A DNA stretch of 64,000 nucleotides from Lachnospiraceae bacterium (lineage in GTDB: Bacteria > Bacillota > Clostridia > Lachnospirales > Lachnospiraceae): NCBI GenBank assembly GCA_024682075.1, contig JAIKZQ010000044.1:62001-126000 (forward strand), written 5' to 3'. Numbering within the stretch: position 1 is the first letter of the stretch; each line of letters opens with the position of its first letter. The notes below the pieces were generated by a model. That model saw only the letters and a program-made list of their open reading frames with translations. It did no database searches and was not told the DNA's origin. Below, in pieces: positions 46,581 through 56,060 of this stretch. The position numbers were made by a program, and so were the translations under genes.

Positions 46581-47441
46581 TCAGTCTTTGTAAAGCTCGA
46601 TGTATACGTAGAATCCGCCGTTGTAATCGGGATCCCAGTAATCATAGCTGAATGTCAGACCGGAATCGAGCTCATATGAATACCAGTAGAAGGACTCACC
46701 TGACAGATCGTTCTCGTCAAGAACCCAGGCATCAACCTCGGTATCACATACCATCTTGTCATCGGTGATGTCTACCCAGAAGGTTATGACGGGATTGCTG
46801 CCACTCCAGTCACCGCCCCAGAGATCCATCTCTGTAGAATAAACTTCGAAGAAGTCTCTTCCGCTTGCGGTACCGACCTTAGCGGTACACTTATACTGAA
46901 GGTTCTGATCTGACCATGCGCCGCTTCCGTAGAGATAAACGGTTCCGTGATAATCGCCGAACCAGTCACTTGCAGTGTGAGAACCGCCGGAAGGCTGCTG
47001 AGGCTCGGGCTGCTGGGGCTGCTGAGGTTCAGGCTGCTGAGGTTCAGGCTGCTGAGGCTCAGGCTGCTGAGGCTCGGGTTCAGGCTCGGGTTCAGGCTCG
47101 GGTGCTGCAGGTGCATTGACCTTGACCTTGATAGTGATCTCATCATCGGAATTTGCTGCGGTGATGATGATGTTGGTCTTACCCTCTTCAAGTCCGGTGA
47201 TGGTGATCTCACCTTTCTTCTCCTTGACCTTGATTATGTCATCATCTTCAACTTCAATATTTACATCCTCAAGTTCGTCATAGTTCTCGATTTCGATGGT
47301 CACTTTGTCGTCGACATCGACTTCAACCTTGTTCTCGGATACTTCGATGTTGTACTTCTTGGCACCGCATCCGACAAGGCTGAGTACCAGCATCATCATT
47401 GTGATGACCGATACAAGCTTTTTGCTAAATCTTTTTTTCAT
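46581..47441 (-). CDS. Lipoprotein with Ig-like domain and Pro/Glu/Gln linker
   Basis: 286 residues. Signal peptide with lipobox LVGC, so Cys25 would be lipidated and the protein anchored outside. Residues 27-110 look like a bacterial Ig-like (Big2-type) beta domain ending in GLEEGKTNIIITA. Residues 111-150 are a PEP and PEPQQ repeat linker. The C-terminal 130 residues are aromatic and acidic (WFGDYHG, FWVDITD) with no recognised domain; they resemble a beta-sandwich. Own terminator. GGGAGG before ATG. Surface role, possibly substrate binding, not shown. Confidence 0.82.
   Translation of the reverse strand: MKKRFSKKLVSVITMMMLVLSLVGCGAKKYNIEVSENKVEVDVDDKVTIEIENYDELEDVNIEVEDDDIIKVKEKKGEITITGLEEGKTNIIITAANSDDEITIKVKVNAPAAPEPEPEPEPEPQQPEPQQPEPQQPEPQQPQQPEPQQPSGGSHTASDWFGDYHGTVYLYGSGAWSDQNLQYKCTAKVGTASGRDFFEVYSTEMDLWGGDWSGSNPVITFWVDITDDKMVCDTEVDAWVLDENDLSGESFYWYSYELDSGLTFSYDYWDPDYNGGFYVYIELYKD
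46992..47111 (-). repeat. Coding repeats for Pro-Glu/Pro-Gln linker
   Basis: Residues 111-150 of the lipoprotein are built from PE, PEPQQ and PQQ units. The DNA is in near-identical 15-base units, suggesting slippage-prone tandem repetition. Confidence 0.8.
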
Positions 47442-47476
47442 ATTATCCTCCCATGAATTAACGTTCCTTTATTTCA

Positions 47477-47498
47477 CGGAAAATCTCACGACTTTCCG
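47477..47498 (-). other. Leader hairpin of the Ig-like lipoprotein gene
   Basis: CGGAAAATC (47477-47485) and GACTTTCCG (47490-47498) pair at 8 of 9 positions in the 5' leader, upstream of the ribosome binding site. Role unknown. Confidence 0.4.
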
Positions 47499-47551
47499 AA
47501 AGGACCAAATGTATTCTAACACATCTTGGCTCAAATGAAAAACATTAAAAA

Positions 47552-48916
47552 TCAGCCTGCTCCGTTCAGGAACACCAGAGTGGTCCATCCGAGTATTCCG
47601 TCCTCACCGTAGAAGTCAAGATATACGGTCAGCTGGTCACCGTCACTATTAAGTTCCTCCAGCGTGTACCGTTCCATCATGAAGCCTTCGGGAAGCGCAT
47701 CACGGTCCGAATAATCAAAATACGGCCTGTCATTTTCAAAGTAGATCTCACCGCCGAACACGAGTGATTCCCTGCCGTTTTTGTACTGGGTCATCACAGC
47801 GGTATAATCGTCCCTGATCTCAAGCGTCGCATATTGAGGGCCGTTCACCTCATAATATGTGACATCGCCTTCAACCTCGCTGTACCACAGATACCAGGTG
47901 CCGATGCAGCGCTCATAGAAAGTTTCATCGCCGCTTCCGGGAGCATAGGCATCATTATATGACTTGTAGAAAGCTTCATAAGGATATTCATCGGTGAAAA
48001 CCCTGTAGGAATCATTCAGGAGCTCCTTAAGAAAAGCATCCTCCAGTTCCATGACACCGTAGTCCTCATACCAGCCCCTGTAATAGATACCCAGCTGGGT
48101 GGAGCCCCTCTCAAAGCCTTCCGGATACGTATCCAGATACTCAATGAAATCTTCCTCGGAAGCCTCTCCGTCCGGATCATAATAAACATACCTGTAATCC
48201 ACGGAATCGGTGGTAATGTCATAGGATTCGTACACCCTGAGGGCGGCAAATGTATAGCAGCTGACCTTGCCGTTTGAGTAGGTGAAATCAACCATGCACG
48301 TTCCGTAGTCGCCGTTTCCGTTATCATACGTATTGTGGGTAATATAATGCGTCTGCCCGCTCTTCTCATCATAGTAAGTCTCGGGGAAAGGATGATTGAT
48401 CAGATCCGGCGCGTTATCCCGCGTCACATCAATGCCGGAGTATTCCCATTCGGCTTCCGTAAATGAATCACCGTTTTCGGATATCTCAAACACCCTTACC
48501 GTGCAGGAGTCGCTGTAGTCGCTCTCGGTGAGCACCAGAAGTTCCGCTCTTCCGTTATGATCAAGGTCCGTGACACTGTAAGCCGCATTGTAAATGCCGT
48601 CTCCCATCGTAGCCGGAACAGACCAGATTTCCTTGTTTTTGACGAAGACTTTGATCTGGGAAAGCAGAGTATTCTTATCTATGCTGCGGACATATACGGG
48701 CTTTTCTTCTTCATCCGTATCATGACGGTCCTGACTGTCATCTTCGTTGTCATCATCGTCATCGTCGTCCTCCTCATCATCGTCATCCCAGTCGTCGTCA
48801 TCGTCATCATCATCGTCATCCTCGACGGATGTATCTTGTGAATTGCCGCATCCTGAGACAAATACCGATGTACAGAGCACACAGGCAAGAAATAATGCAA
48901 GATACTTTCTTTTCAT
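47552..48916 (-). CDS. Lipoprotein with poly-aspartate segment
   Basis: 454 residues from the ATG at 48916, supported by GGAGGG. Lipobox VSGC with Cys23. Residues 33-60 are nearly all Asp and Glu broken by one Trp and one Asn. The remainder (about 80-454) is a Tyr/Asp-rich domain: LDHNGRAELLVL resembles an EF-hand-like or FG-GAP calcium loop near residue 120, suggesting metal-dependent surface function. No known domain assigned. It lies 53 bases after recN. Confidence 0.75.
   Translation of the reverse strand: MKRKYLALFLACVLCTSVFVSGCGNSQDTSVEDDDDDDDDDDWDDDDEEDDDDDDDNEDDSQDRHDTDEEEKPVYVRSIDKNTLLSQIKVFVKNKEIWSVPATMGDGIYNAAYSVTDLDHNGRAELLVLTESDYSDSCTVRVFEISENGDSFTEAEWEYSGIDVTRDNAPDLINHPFPETYYDEKSGQTHYITHNTYDNGNGDYGTCMVDFTYSNGKVSCYTFAALRVYESYDITTDSVDYRYVYYDPDGEASEEDFIEYLDTYPEGFERGSTQLGIYYRGWYEDYGVMELEDAFLKELLNDSYRVFTDEYPYEAFYKSYNDAYAPGSGDETFYERCIGTWYLWYSEVEGDVTYYEVNGPQYATLEIRDDYTAVMTQYKNGRESLVFGGEIYFENDRPYFDYSDRDALPEGFMMERYTLEELNSDGDQLTVYLDFYGEDGILGWTTLVFLNGAG
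48737..48820 (-). repeat. GAC/GAT codon run coding poly-Asp
   Basis: 28 codons, 24 of them Asp with Glu, Trp and Asn interruptions. Codons alternate GAC and GAT, so the run is not one pure triplet. Confidence 0.85.
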
Positions 48917-48931
48917 GATTCCCTCCATAAG

Positions 48932-48976
48932 AAAAAGGCTTAAGAAAAAAATCATCCGTCAAAGAGGTCTTAAGCC
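48932..48976 (-). terminator. Weak terminator overlapping the recN stop
   Basis: GGCTTAAG/CTTAAGCC (48937-48944 with 48969-48976) with a 24-base loop, followed by TTTTTC on the minus strand. The recN stop codon is inside the stem. It may attenuate read-through into the lipoprotein gene. Confidence 0.5.
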
Positions 48977-50673
48977 GGATACGGTAACTTATCCGCTTTC
49001 TTTACCTCTCCCGCTTTTTCAATGAGTTCCCTGGCGTTTTTCAGTGAGCTTTCGGATACGCAGTCCGTGCCCAGAAGCCTTGCTATCTCCGAAACGGATT
49101 CTTCCTCTCCCGCCGGCAGAACGTCCGTTGTGGTGGATGCTGCGTCCGAAGATTTGACAATGATGAAATGATGGTCAGCCATTGCCGCTATCTGGGGAAG
49201 ATGCGTTATGCATATGACCTGATGATGTCTTGAAACACGTTCAAGCGCACCCGATACTTTCCATGCGGTGATGCCGCTGATCCCGGAATCGATCTCATCG
49301 AATATGAGTGTTCCGGTGTCTTCCCTGCCTGCCATTACGGTTTTGACCGCAAGCATCATTCTGGACAGTTCTCCTCCGGAAGCCACTTCGGAGATTGGCT
49401 TTCTGTCCTCTCCGGGATTAACCGAGATCATGAAATCCACCTGATCGGTACCTTTGGGACCGGGCTGGGTCTCACCAATCCTGATTTTCAGATCGACCGT
49501 GAGGAAATTGAGTTCCTTCAGTCTTTCGGTCAGTTCTTTCTGAAGGAGCGGGGCATTCTTTTTCCTGAGAGCGGTGACCTTGCGTGCCTGAGCATCATAC
49601 TCAGCCTGAGCCTTGCGAAGGCTTTCATTAAGCCCCTCCATGTATGCGTCATAGTCGGCATACTTTTCAAGGAGCTCGCGTCTGGATCCTGCATATGAAA
49701 GAATATCCGGAATGGTCCGTCCGTACTTGTTCTTGAGTTTGTTAATAAGGTCCAGTCTTTCCTGTATTCTTGCGAATTCCTCTTCATCGAATTCCATCGA
49801 TGAGATGTAGGATCCCAGTTCCATCTGAAGGTCCGAGAGAATGGATTCCGCCGTCCTAAGCTCCTCCGCATAAGAGGATAAAGATTCATCATATTCGGCT
49901 GCCTGGAGAAGCTCCTTCAGTGCCATGGATGTAAGACTGCCGGCATTATCATCCGCATCTGAGCCTATCAGGTCATGAGCCTTTTGCACGCTTCCGGCGA
50001 TCTTCACATAATTGCTCATCCTGCGGAAAAGAGTTTCCAGTTCATCATCCTCGCCCTCTTTCAGGGATGCTTCCTCTATCTCTCCCAGTTCAAATTCCGC
50101 AAGCGATACTTCCCTTTCAGCGGATGCCGTGTCGGAGGATTCCTCCTCTATCTTTTGCCTGAGTTCCTTGCAGACAAGATACTTTTCGGATACCGCATCA
50201 AGAAGATGCTGCATGTCTTTGCCGCAATAGATATCGAGTATGTCAAGAAGCTCCGATCTGTGAAGGAGAGTTTCGTAGTCTCTCTGTCCGTGCACATCCA
50301 TCAATGCCTGGGACAGTTTTTTCATCTCTTTAAGTGCAACAACGGATCCGTTCACCCTGCATGAAGACTTTGTCTGAGAGCATGTCCTCTTAACAATCAC
50401 GCAGCCGTCATCTTCCGGAGGAATGTCCAGTTCGTTCATGACCGACAATGCTTTCTCGCCGACCTCATCAAACACGAGCTCGACCGAAAGCTGCTCGGCA
50501 CCTTTTCTGATCATGGATGCATCAACTCTTGATCCCATCGCCATGAGAACCGAACCCATGAGAAGGGATTTTCCGGCTCCGGTCTCACCTGTCAGGATAT
50601 TGAGACCGTCCGAAAAACCGATGTCGGCATCCTCGATAAGAGCCAAATTTTTAACATGTAGATTCTTAAGCAT
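48970..50673 (-). CDS. recN: DNA repair protein RecN
   Basis: 567 residues. SMC-like ATPase with Walker A GETGAGKS, a central coiled coil, and the C-terminal signature ASGGELSRM, DEIDSGISG. It gathers broken DNA ends in recombination repair. Last gene of the asp23-to-recN chain. A small CCGCC/GGCGG hairpin (50680-50698) covers the ribosome binding site. Confidence 0.96.
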   Translation of the reverse strand: MLKNLHVKNLALIEDADIGFSDGLNILTGETGAGKSLLMGSVLMAMGSRVDASMIRKGAEQLSVELVFDEVGEKALSVMNELDIPPEDDGCVIVKRTCSQTKSSCRVNGSVVALKEMKKLSQALMDVHGQRDYETLLHRSELLDILDIYCGKDMQHLLDAVSEKYLVCKELRQKIEEESSDTASAEREVSLAEFELGEIEEASLKEGEDDELETLFRRMSNYVKIAGSVQKAHDLIGSDADDNAGSLTSMALKELLQAAEYDESLSSYAEELRTAESILSDLQMELGSYISSMEFDEEEFARIQERLDLINKLKNKYGRTIPDILSYAGSRRELLEKYADYDAYMEGLNESLRKAQAEYDAQARKVTALRKKNAPLLQKELTERLKELNFLTVDLKIRIGETQPGPKGTDQVDFMISVNPGEDRKPISEVASGGELSRMMLAVKTVMAGREDTGTLIFDEIDSGISGITAWKVSGALERVSRHHQVICITHLPQIAAMADHHFIIVKSSDAASTTTDVLPAGEEESVSEIARLLGTDCVSESSLKNARELIEKAGEVKKADKLPYPA

Positions 50674-50729
50674 TTTTTTCCGCCTTTTCTTTCGGCGGGT
50701 CAGTTGAGATATAAATCACATTTGATGAT

Positions 50730-51188
50730 CTAAGGATTCACGATATCCTTTATCTTTGCCATTAACTGATCGACCGAGCCTGCCTCACGGATAGCAAGCA
50801 TTACGGTATCATCTCCGGCTATGCATCCGGATACTTCCTTGAGATGCATTGCATCTATGGCCGCGGCAACAGCCATTGCCATTCCGGCCACGGTCCTTAA
50901 GACAATTATGCTCTGGGCCTTGTCCATTGCCACAAATCCGTCCCTGAGCACTCTGGAATACTTCTCCTCCATCGCTCCCTGTGAAGATCCGATCCTGACA
51001 TATTTCAGTCCGGTCTTTTCCGAAGGCACCTTCGATAAGGACAGCTCACGGATATCTCTCGAAACCGTTGCCTGGGTCGCCTTATATCCTTCTTTCTCAA
51101 GGAGTTCACACAGCTCCTCCTGGGTAGCAATGTCGTTTTTCTCTATAAGGTCTATTATTACTTTTTGTCTGGCTTCTTTCTTCAGCAT
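50730..51188 (-). CDS. argR: Arginine repressor ArgR/AhrC
   Basis: 152 residues. N-terminal winged helix (about 1-70, EELCELLEKEGYKATQATVSRD) and C-terminal arginine-binding trimerisation domain with GCIAGDDT near residue 122. Represses arginine synthesis. Start overlaps nadK stop as TGATG. In this position it is a classic Firmicutes neighbour of recN. Confidence 0.96.
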   Translation of the reverse strand: MLKKEARQKVIIDLIEKNDIATQEELCELLEKEGYKATQATVSRDIRELSLSKVPSEKTGLKYVRIGSSQGAMEEKYSRVLRDGFVAMDKAQSIIVLRTVAGMAMAVAAAIDAMHLKEVSGCIAGDDTVMLAIREAGSVDQLMAKIKDIVNP

Positions 51189-52042
51189 CAGGCTTCTCCG
51201 AGTTTTTTGTGCAGCGTCTCAAGGAAACTCAGGTCGTTCAGTTTGATGAACCTGGTATATTTCTCGGATTTTCTGATCCTGACAATGTCGCCCTTTGACA
51301 GCAGCACTCTGAAACTTCCGTCAAAAGAAAGCTCCACTTTTCTGTCGATCGAGTCAATATCCGGCATGCGGACCTCGATCTTATCATCGGCAGACAGGAT
51401 CAGCGATGCATGATTAAGTGAATGACTGCAGATGGTAGTAAGGACCATCACATCCGATGAAGGCTCAACAATGGGGCCACCGGCCGAGAGGTTGTATCCC
51501 GACGATCCGGTCGGTGTGGTGACGATGATGCCGTCTCCTTTGTACTCATGAAGGAACTGTCCGTTTACATACACGGGAAGCACGATCATGTTCATGCCGC
51601 CGTATCTGCTGATCACGATATCGTTAAGAGACCTGCCGACGATGCTTTCACCGTTTGCCCTGATAACCTCGCCCTTCAGCATCATCCTCTTTTCGGTATA
51701 ATAGTCTTCGCTTATGAGCCTTTCGAAACTCTCATCCATGGAATCGGGCTCGATCTCGGTAAGAAAGCCGAGCTTTCCGAGATTCACACCCACTATCGGA
51801 ATATCCAGTCTCCTTGCTTCCCTTGCCGCCTGAAGAACGGTTCCGTCTCCGCCCAGCACTATCATGCAGTCATAATCCATCCTGCCCTGATCGATCTCGG
51901 CATCCTTGTCCTCGGTACGCTTTATGTCCGATATGATGACATCCTGATCGATACCCCTTGCCGAAAAGAAATCAGATACCCTGCGGGTATATTCTCCGTC
52001 GGGATCCTTGTTTTCATTTGTGTAAATGAGAACTCTCTTCAT
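51188..52042 (-). CDS. nadK: NAD kinase
   Basis: 284 residues from the ATG at 52042 (a GTG one codon earlier also fits). The GGDGT motif (VLGGDGTVLQA) and GKLGFLTE are present; the domain ends with the GSSGYNLSAGGP loop. It makes NADP from NAD. Coupled to tlyA upstream and argR downstream by one-base overlaps. Confidence 0.96.
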   Translation of the reverse strand: MKRVLIYTNENKDPDGEYTRRVSDFFSARGIDQDVIISDIKRTEDKDAEIDQGRMDYDCMIVLGGDGTVLQAAREARRLDIPIVGVNLGKLGFLTEIEPDSMDESFERLISEDYYTEKRMMLKGEVIRANGESIVGRSLNDIVISRYGGMNMIVLPVYVNGQFLHEYKGDGIIVTTPTGSSGYNLSAGGPIVEPSSDVMVLTTICSHSLNHASLILSADDKIEVRMPDIDSIDRKVELSFDGSFRVLLSKGDIVRIRKSEKYTRFIKLNDLSFLETLHKKLGEA

Positions 52043-52929
52043 CACTTAAGCTCCGTATGTGATCTTCCTGCAAGTTCCTCGCATCTGCTCTTCCATTCGG
52101 GAGATTCCGAAAGCCACAGACCGCTCTTTCCCGCTTCTTCAAAAGCCTCGATCGCTTCTTTTTCGGAAAGCGACATTATCTCATCGGATATGCTCTCTTT
52201 CCTGACAAGATTCATCAGGTACTCTATATTGCCCTCAGGTCCCTTTATCGGAGAAAAATCTATTCCGAGGACATCGAATCCGACATAGTCGGCAAAGCTG
52301 ATCGTCCTGGAAATGACATCTCTGTGGGTCTCCACATCCCTCACGACACCGTTTTTGCCGACCTTGCCCTTTCCGGCCTCAAACTGCGGTTTGATGAGAG
52401 CTACGATCCTTCCCCCGTCCTTAAGAAGATTTCTGGCGGGGATCAGTATCTTATCAAGTGAAATGAATGAAACGTCAACGCTTGCAAAATCTATCTTCTC
52501 GGATATGTCCTCAGGCTTCATGAAACGGAAATTGGTCTGTTCCATAACGACGACCCTTTCATCGTTCCTGAGCTTCCAGTCCAGCTGGCCTCTTCCGACA
52601 TCAACCGAATATACCTTTGATGCGCCGTTCTGGAGCATGCAGTCGGTAAAGCCTCCTGTAGAAGATCCTATGTCCATGCATACAAGACCTGTCAGGTCAA
52701 AGCCCCAGACTTCCATTGCCTTTTCAAGCTTGAAGCCGCCGCGGCTTACGTATTTAAGCTGTTTGGACCTGACCTCGATGCTGCATTTTTCCGGGTCGAA
52801 CGAATCTCCGGCCTTATCTTCCTTCTGACCGTCAACATAGACCTCACCGGCCATTATCAGAGCCTTGGCCTTTTCCCTCGAAGGAGCAAGGCCCCTGTTT
52901 ACAAGTATCACATCAAGTCTTTCTTTCAT
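52042..52929 (-). CDS. tlyA: TlyA family rRNA 2'-O-methyltransferase / hemolysin-like
   Basis: 295 residues from the ATG at 52929, matching the family start MKERLDVILV; a GTG five codons earlier is possible. S4 RNA-binding domain (about 1-60) and FtsJ-like methyltransferase with IGSSTGGFTD. Family members methylate 16S/23S rRNA. Follows dxs by 39 bases. Confidence 0.93.
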   Translation of the reverse strand: MKERLDVILVNRGLAPSREKAKALIMAGEVYVDGQKEDKAGDSFDPEKCSIEVRSKQLKYVSRGGFKLEKAMEVWGFDLTGLVCMDIGSSTGGFTDCMLQNGASKVYSVDVGRGQLDWKLRNDERVVVMEQTNFRFMKPEDISEKIDFASVDVSFISLDKILIPARNLLKDGGRIVALIKPQFEAGKGKVGKNGVVRDVETHRDVISRTISFADYVGFDVLGIDFSPIKGPEGNIEYLMNLVRKESISDEIMSLSEKEAIEAFEEAGKSGLWLSESPEWKSRCEELAGRSHTELK

Positions 52930-52968
52930 GATCCGGGTATCCACATAACCATTAGGGAGTTAATCAAA

Positions 52969-54849
52969 TCACTTGCCGGTCTTTGACTGCTTATCAAGCC
53001 TGTCCCTGATCGAGCTGACTATGCCCTCGGGATCGAGGCCGATCTCTTTTTTCAGTTCATCCACAGATCCGTGGTGGATGAATCTGTCGGGAACTCCGAG
53101 TGTGATCGTGTCGATCGTAATGTCTTCTTCGGAAAGCACTTCAAGCACCTGACTTCCGAATCCTCCCGACAGCACATTATCTTCCAGAGTGACTAAAAGC
53201 TTATGGCTCCTGCAGCACTCTTTTATCATTTCCCTGTCAACGGGCTTTACAAACCTTGCATTCACAAGACTTACGTTAAGACCTTCTTCTTTCAGGATCT
53301 CCCTGACTTTCTCCGCAGTCTCCACCATCTCTCCGACCGCAAGAAGACAGATGCCGTCTTCCCTGAATATCCATTCACTCTTCCCGAGTTCAACAGCCTG
53401 CCTGTGTTCCTCGAGTCCCGCATATGCGGTTCCTCTGGGATATCTGACGGAGATGGGACCATCGTAAGAGACTGCGAACTTTAGCATGTCGGAAAGTTCC
53501 CATTTATTCTTGGGCGAGCAGACTACCATGTTTGGAATATGTGTAAGGTATGACAGATCAAACACTCCCTGATGAGTCTCACCGTCGGCACCGACCAGTC
53601 CTGCCCTGTCTATCGCAAACACGACATGGAGATTCTGAAGACAGACATCATGAAGGACCTGGTCGTAAGCTCTCTGCAGGAAAGAAGAATAAACCGCAAA
53701 TACCGGCTTGTATCCGCCTTTCGCAAGTCCTGCGGCAAATGTCACCGCATGCTGCTCTGCTATGCCTACATCAAAGAATCTCTCGGGGAATTTATTCCTG
53801 AATCGCTTCAGTCCGCATCCTTCCGCCATCGCAGCGGTAACGGCGACGAGCTTTTCATCCTTTTCGCCGAGCTTGAACATAACCGTCGAGAAGATATCGG
53901 TCCATCCCGCAACAGTCCTGTGATTGAGAGGCACTCCGTTAGTGACGTCAAAAGGTTCCGTGCCATGGAATCTTGCGGGATGCTTCTCGGCAGGTGCAAA
54001 CCCCTTGCCCTTCTTGGTGATGACATGTATCAGGACGGATCTTTTGAATCGCCTTGCTTCCTTTATGGCAAGCCTCAAAGCCTTAATGTCATGACCGTCC
54101 ACGGGGCCGAGATACACGATGCCCATTTCCTCGAACATCATTCCTGCCGGGACCATGAGGGATTTAAAACTGTTTTTGGCTCTCCTGATCTTGCCGACAA
54201 CGTCTGCTCCGTACGGCTTATCCTTGATCTTGTCGTAAATCGATGCTTTCAGTCCGAGGTATCCGTTCGAAGTACGGATGGAGTTCAGATACTTGGGGAT
54301 TCCTCCCACATTCTCCGAAATGGACATATTATTATCGTTAAGAATGATTATGTAATTCGTATCAAGACGTCCGGCATTATTGAGTGCCTCGAAAGCCATT
54401 CCTCCGGTAAGGGAACCGTCGCCTATCACGGACACGATGGTCTCATCGGTGCCGCGAAGATCTCTTGCACTGACCATTCCGAGTCCGGCAGAAACGGACG
54501 TGGAACTGTGACCCGTATCGAAGCTGTCGCATTCGCTTTCACTAGCCTTGGGGAATCCGCTCATCCCGCCGTACTTGCGAAGAGCATCGAAACCCTCTTT
54601 TCTTCCGGTAAGGATCTTGTGCGTATATGCCTGATGCCCCACATCCCATATGATCTTGTCCTTGGGCAGATCAAGTTCGAGATGAAGCGCCATGGTAAGT
54701 TCCACAACGCCAAGATTGGCACCGAGATGTCCGCCGGTTTTGCTGACCTTATCGATCAGGAACTCCCTTATCTCTGATGCCAGTGTATCAAGATTTTCAT
54801 CGGGGATGTTTTTGATGTCCCCTGTTTTGTTTATCTCATCAAGGATCAT
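52969..54849 (-). CDS. dxs: 1-deoxy-D-xylulose-5-phosphate synthase
   Basis: 626 residues. Thiamine-diphosphate binding GDGSLTGGMAFEALNN near residue 145, GAVDGH-equivalent GPVDGHD, and the C-terminal transketolase domains with RYPRGTAY. First step of the MEP isoprenoid pathway. It begins 1 base after the ispA stop, so the two isoprenoid genes are coupled. Confidence 0.97.
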   Translation of the reverse strand: MILDEINKTGDIKNIPDENLDTLASEIREFLIDKVSKTGGHLGANLGVVELTMALHLELDLPKDKIIWDVGHQAYTHKILTGRKEGFDALRKYGGMSGFPKASESECDSFDTGHSSTSVSAGLGMVSARDLRGTDETIVSVIGDGSLTGGMAFEALNNAGRLDTNYIIILNDNNMSISENVGGIPKYLNSIRTSNGYLGLKASIYDKIKDKPYGADVVGKIRRAKNSFKSLMVPAGMMFEEMGIVYLGPVDGHDIKALRLAIKEARRFKRSVLIHVITKKGKGFAPAEKHPARFHGTEPFDVTNGVPLNHRTVAGWTDIFSTVMFKLGEKDEKLVAVTAAMAEGCGLKRFRNKFPERFFDVGIAEQHAVTFAAGLAKGGYKPVFAVYSSFLQRAYDQVLHDVCLQNLHVVFAIDRAGLVGADGETHQGVFDLSYLTHIPNMVVCSPKNKWELSDMLKFAVSYDGPISVRYPRGTAYAGLEEHRQAVELGKSEWIFREDGICLLAVGEMVETAEKVREILKEEGLNVSLVNARFVKPVDREMIKECCRSHKLLVTLEDNVLSGGFGSQVLEVLSEEDITIDTITLGVPDRFIHHGSVDELKKEIGLDPEGIVSSIRDRLDKQSKTGK

Positions 54850-54850
54850 T

Positions 54851-55801
54851 TTAACTGCGTCTTCCGAGGAGCGAGAGTATCAGTTCCTCCATGAACTCGT
54901 GTTTTCCGGGAAGTCCTTCGAGCAGCTCAAGTGCTTCCTCTGTCAGGTGCTTTTCATCCGCTTCCGACTGCTCAAGACCATGGAGCGTGACATAAGTCTT
55001 CTTGCCGTCCTTCTCATCGGATCCTACATTCTTGCCAAGAGTCTCGGTATCTCCTATCACATCGAGCATGTCATCCCTTATCTGGAATGCGACTCCGACA
55101 TTGTATCCGATCTTCTCAAGTCTCTCGATCTGTCTCTTTCCCGCGCCTGCAAGAACACCGCCTATCATGAAGCATGCCTGGATAAGAGCAGCGGTCTTAT
55201 GCTCGTGTATGAAGAGAAGCTCCTCCTCGGAAAGTGACAGGTCTTTTTCTTCTGCCTCGACATCAAGGCACTGTCCTCCGACCATTCCCCTGATCCCGGC
55301 CTTCTCGGCAAGCACCGTGAGAGCCTTTGCGCAGGACTGGTATCTGGAAGCGATGGTCTCGGAACTGACTTCAAAGAGAGCTCCTTCTTTTTCAATGAGG
55401 TCAAAGCTCTTCATTGCTGTCTCGAACGCGTAATTGAGAAGTCCGTCTCCCGCAAGCACTGCCATGGCTTCACCGTACTTTTTCCAGGTCGTTTCCCGAC
55501 CTCTTCTCAGAGTGTCGTTATCCATGCAGGGGAGATCATCATGGACAAGCGAATACGTATGTATCATCTCGATGGCAGCCATGAAAGGCTCCACTATCTC
55601 ATCCTGTCCCCTGAACATCCTGTATGTCTCCTGCATGAGCAGAGGGCGCAGTCTCTTTCCGCCGACCGTCACCGAATAGTTCATTGCCTCGACTACCGAA
55701 TGCTGGAACATTTCCTCGGGGTCCGGAAGGTATTTCATGACTACGCTCTCGGCCCTTTCGGTCTGACTCTTTAATTCACTTAAGAAAATATTTTTGTCCA
55801 C
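54851..55801 (-). CDS. ispA: Farnesyl/geranylgeranyl diphosphate synthase
   Basis: 316 residues from a GTG at 55801, 14 bases after the xseB stop; earlier starts would run through xseB. First aspartate-rich motif DDLPCMDND, second DDMLD, with the KRLRP lysine-arginine site. Makes short-chain isoprenyl diphosphates for lipid carriers. Next to dxs. Confidence 0.93.
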   Translation of the reverse strand: MDKNIFLSELKSQTERAESVVMKYLPDPEEMFQHSVVEAMNYSVTVGGKRLRPLLMQETYRMFRGQDEIVEPFMAAIEMIHTYSLVHDDLPCMDNDTLRRGRETTWKKYGEAMAVLAGDGLLNYAFETAMKSFDLIEKEGALFEVSSETIASRYQSCAKALTVLAEKAGIRGMVGGQCLDVEAEEKDLSLSEEELLFIHEHKTAALIQACFMIGGVLAGAGKRQIERLEKIGYNVGVAFQIRDDMLDVIGDTETLGKNVGSDEKDGKKTYVTLHGLEQSEADEKHLTEEALELLEGLPGKHEFMEELILSLLGRRS

Positions 55802-55815
55802 TTCCCTGTTTTCCT

Positions 55816-56043
55816 TTACCCGATCTTTTCCAATGACATGTCGGAATTCAGCTTCATGACCTCTTTCTCGACCATGTCGATCTGCTCCGAGCACTTTTTG
55901 ATCAGATCCATTCCTTTTTTATAATTCTCAAACGCTTCTTCCAAAGGAAGATCGTCGGATTGAAGTTTCTCGGTGACTTCCCCCAGAAGTTCGAAATTCT
56001 CCTCAAGGGTCAGTTCTTTTTCTTCTTTTGTCTTGGATGCCAT
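55816..56043 (-). CDS. xseB: Exodeoxyribonuclease VII small subunit
   Basis: 75 residues from the ATG at 56043 with GGAGG six bases before; an ATG at 56064 overlaps xseA as ATGA but lacks a site. Two helices with the XseB signature LQSDDLPLEEAFENYKKGM. Complexes with XseA. Confidence 0.94.
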   Translation of the reverse strand: MASKTKEEKELTLEENFELLGEVTEKLQSDDLPLEEAFENYKKGMDLIKKCSEQIDMVEKEVMKLNSDMSLEKIG

Positions 56044-56060
56044 ATTGATCCTCCGTTTGA

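Noticed and set aside
47552..48955. Longer N-terminus for the poly-Asp lipoprotein starting at 48955
   Set aside because: It would precede the signal peptide by 13 residues; the ATG at 48916 has GGAGGG and gives a standard lipoprotein signal.
53572..54777. 401-codon open frame on plus, antisense to dxs
   Set aside because: dxs on the minus strand is unmistakable over the whole region; the antisense frame is open because of codon bias and the product looks like no known protein.
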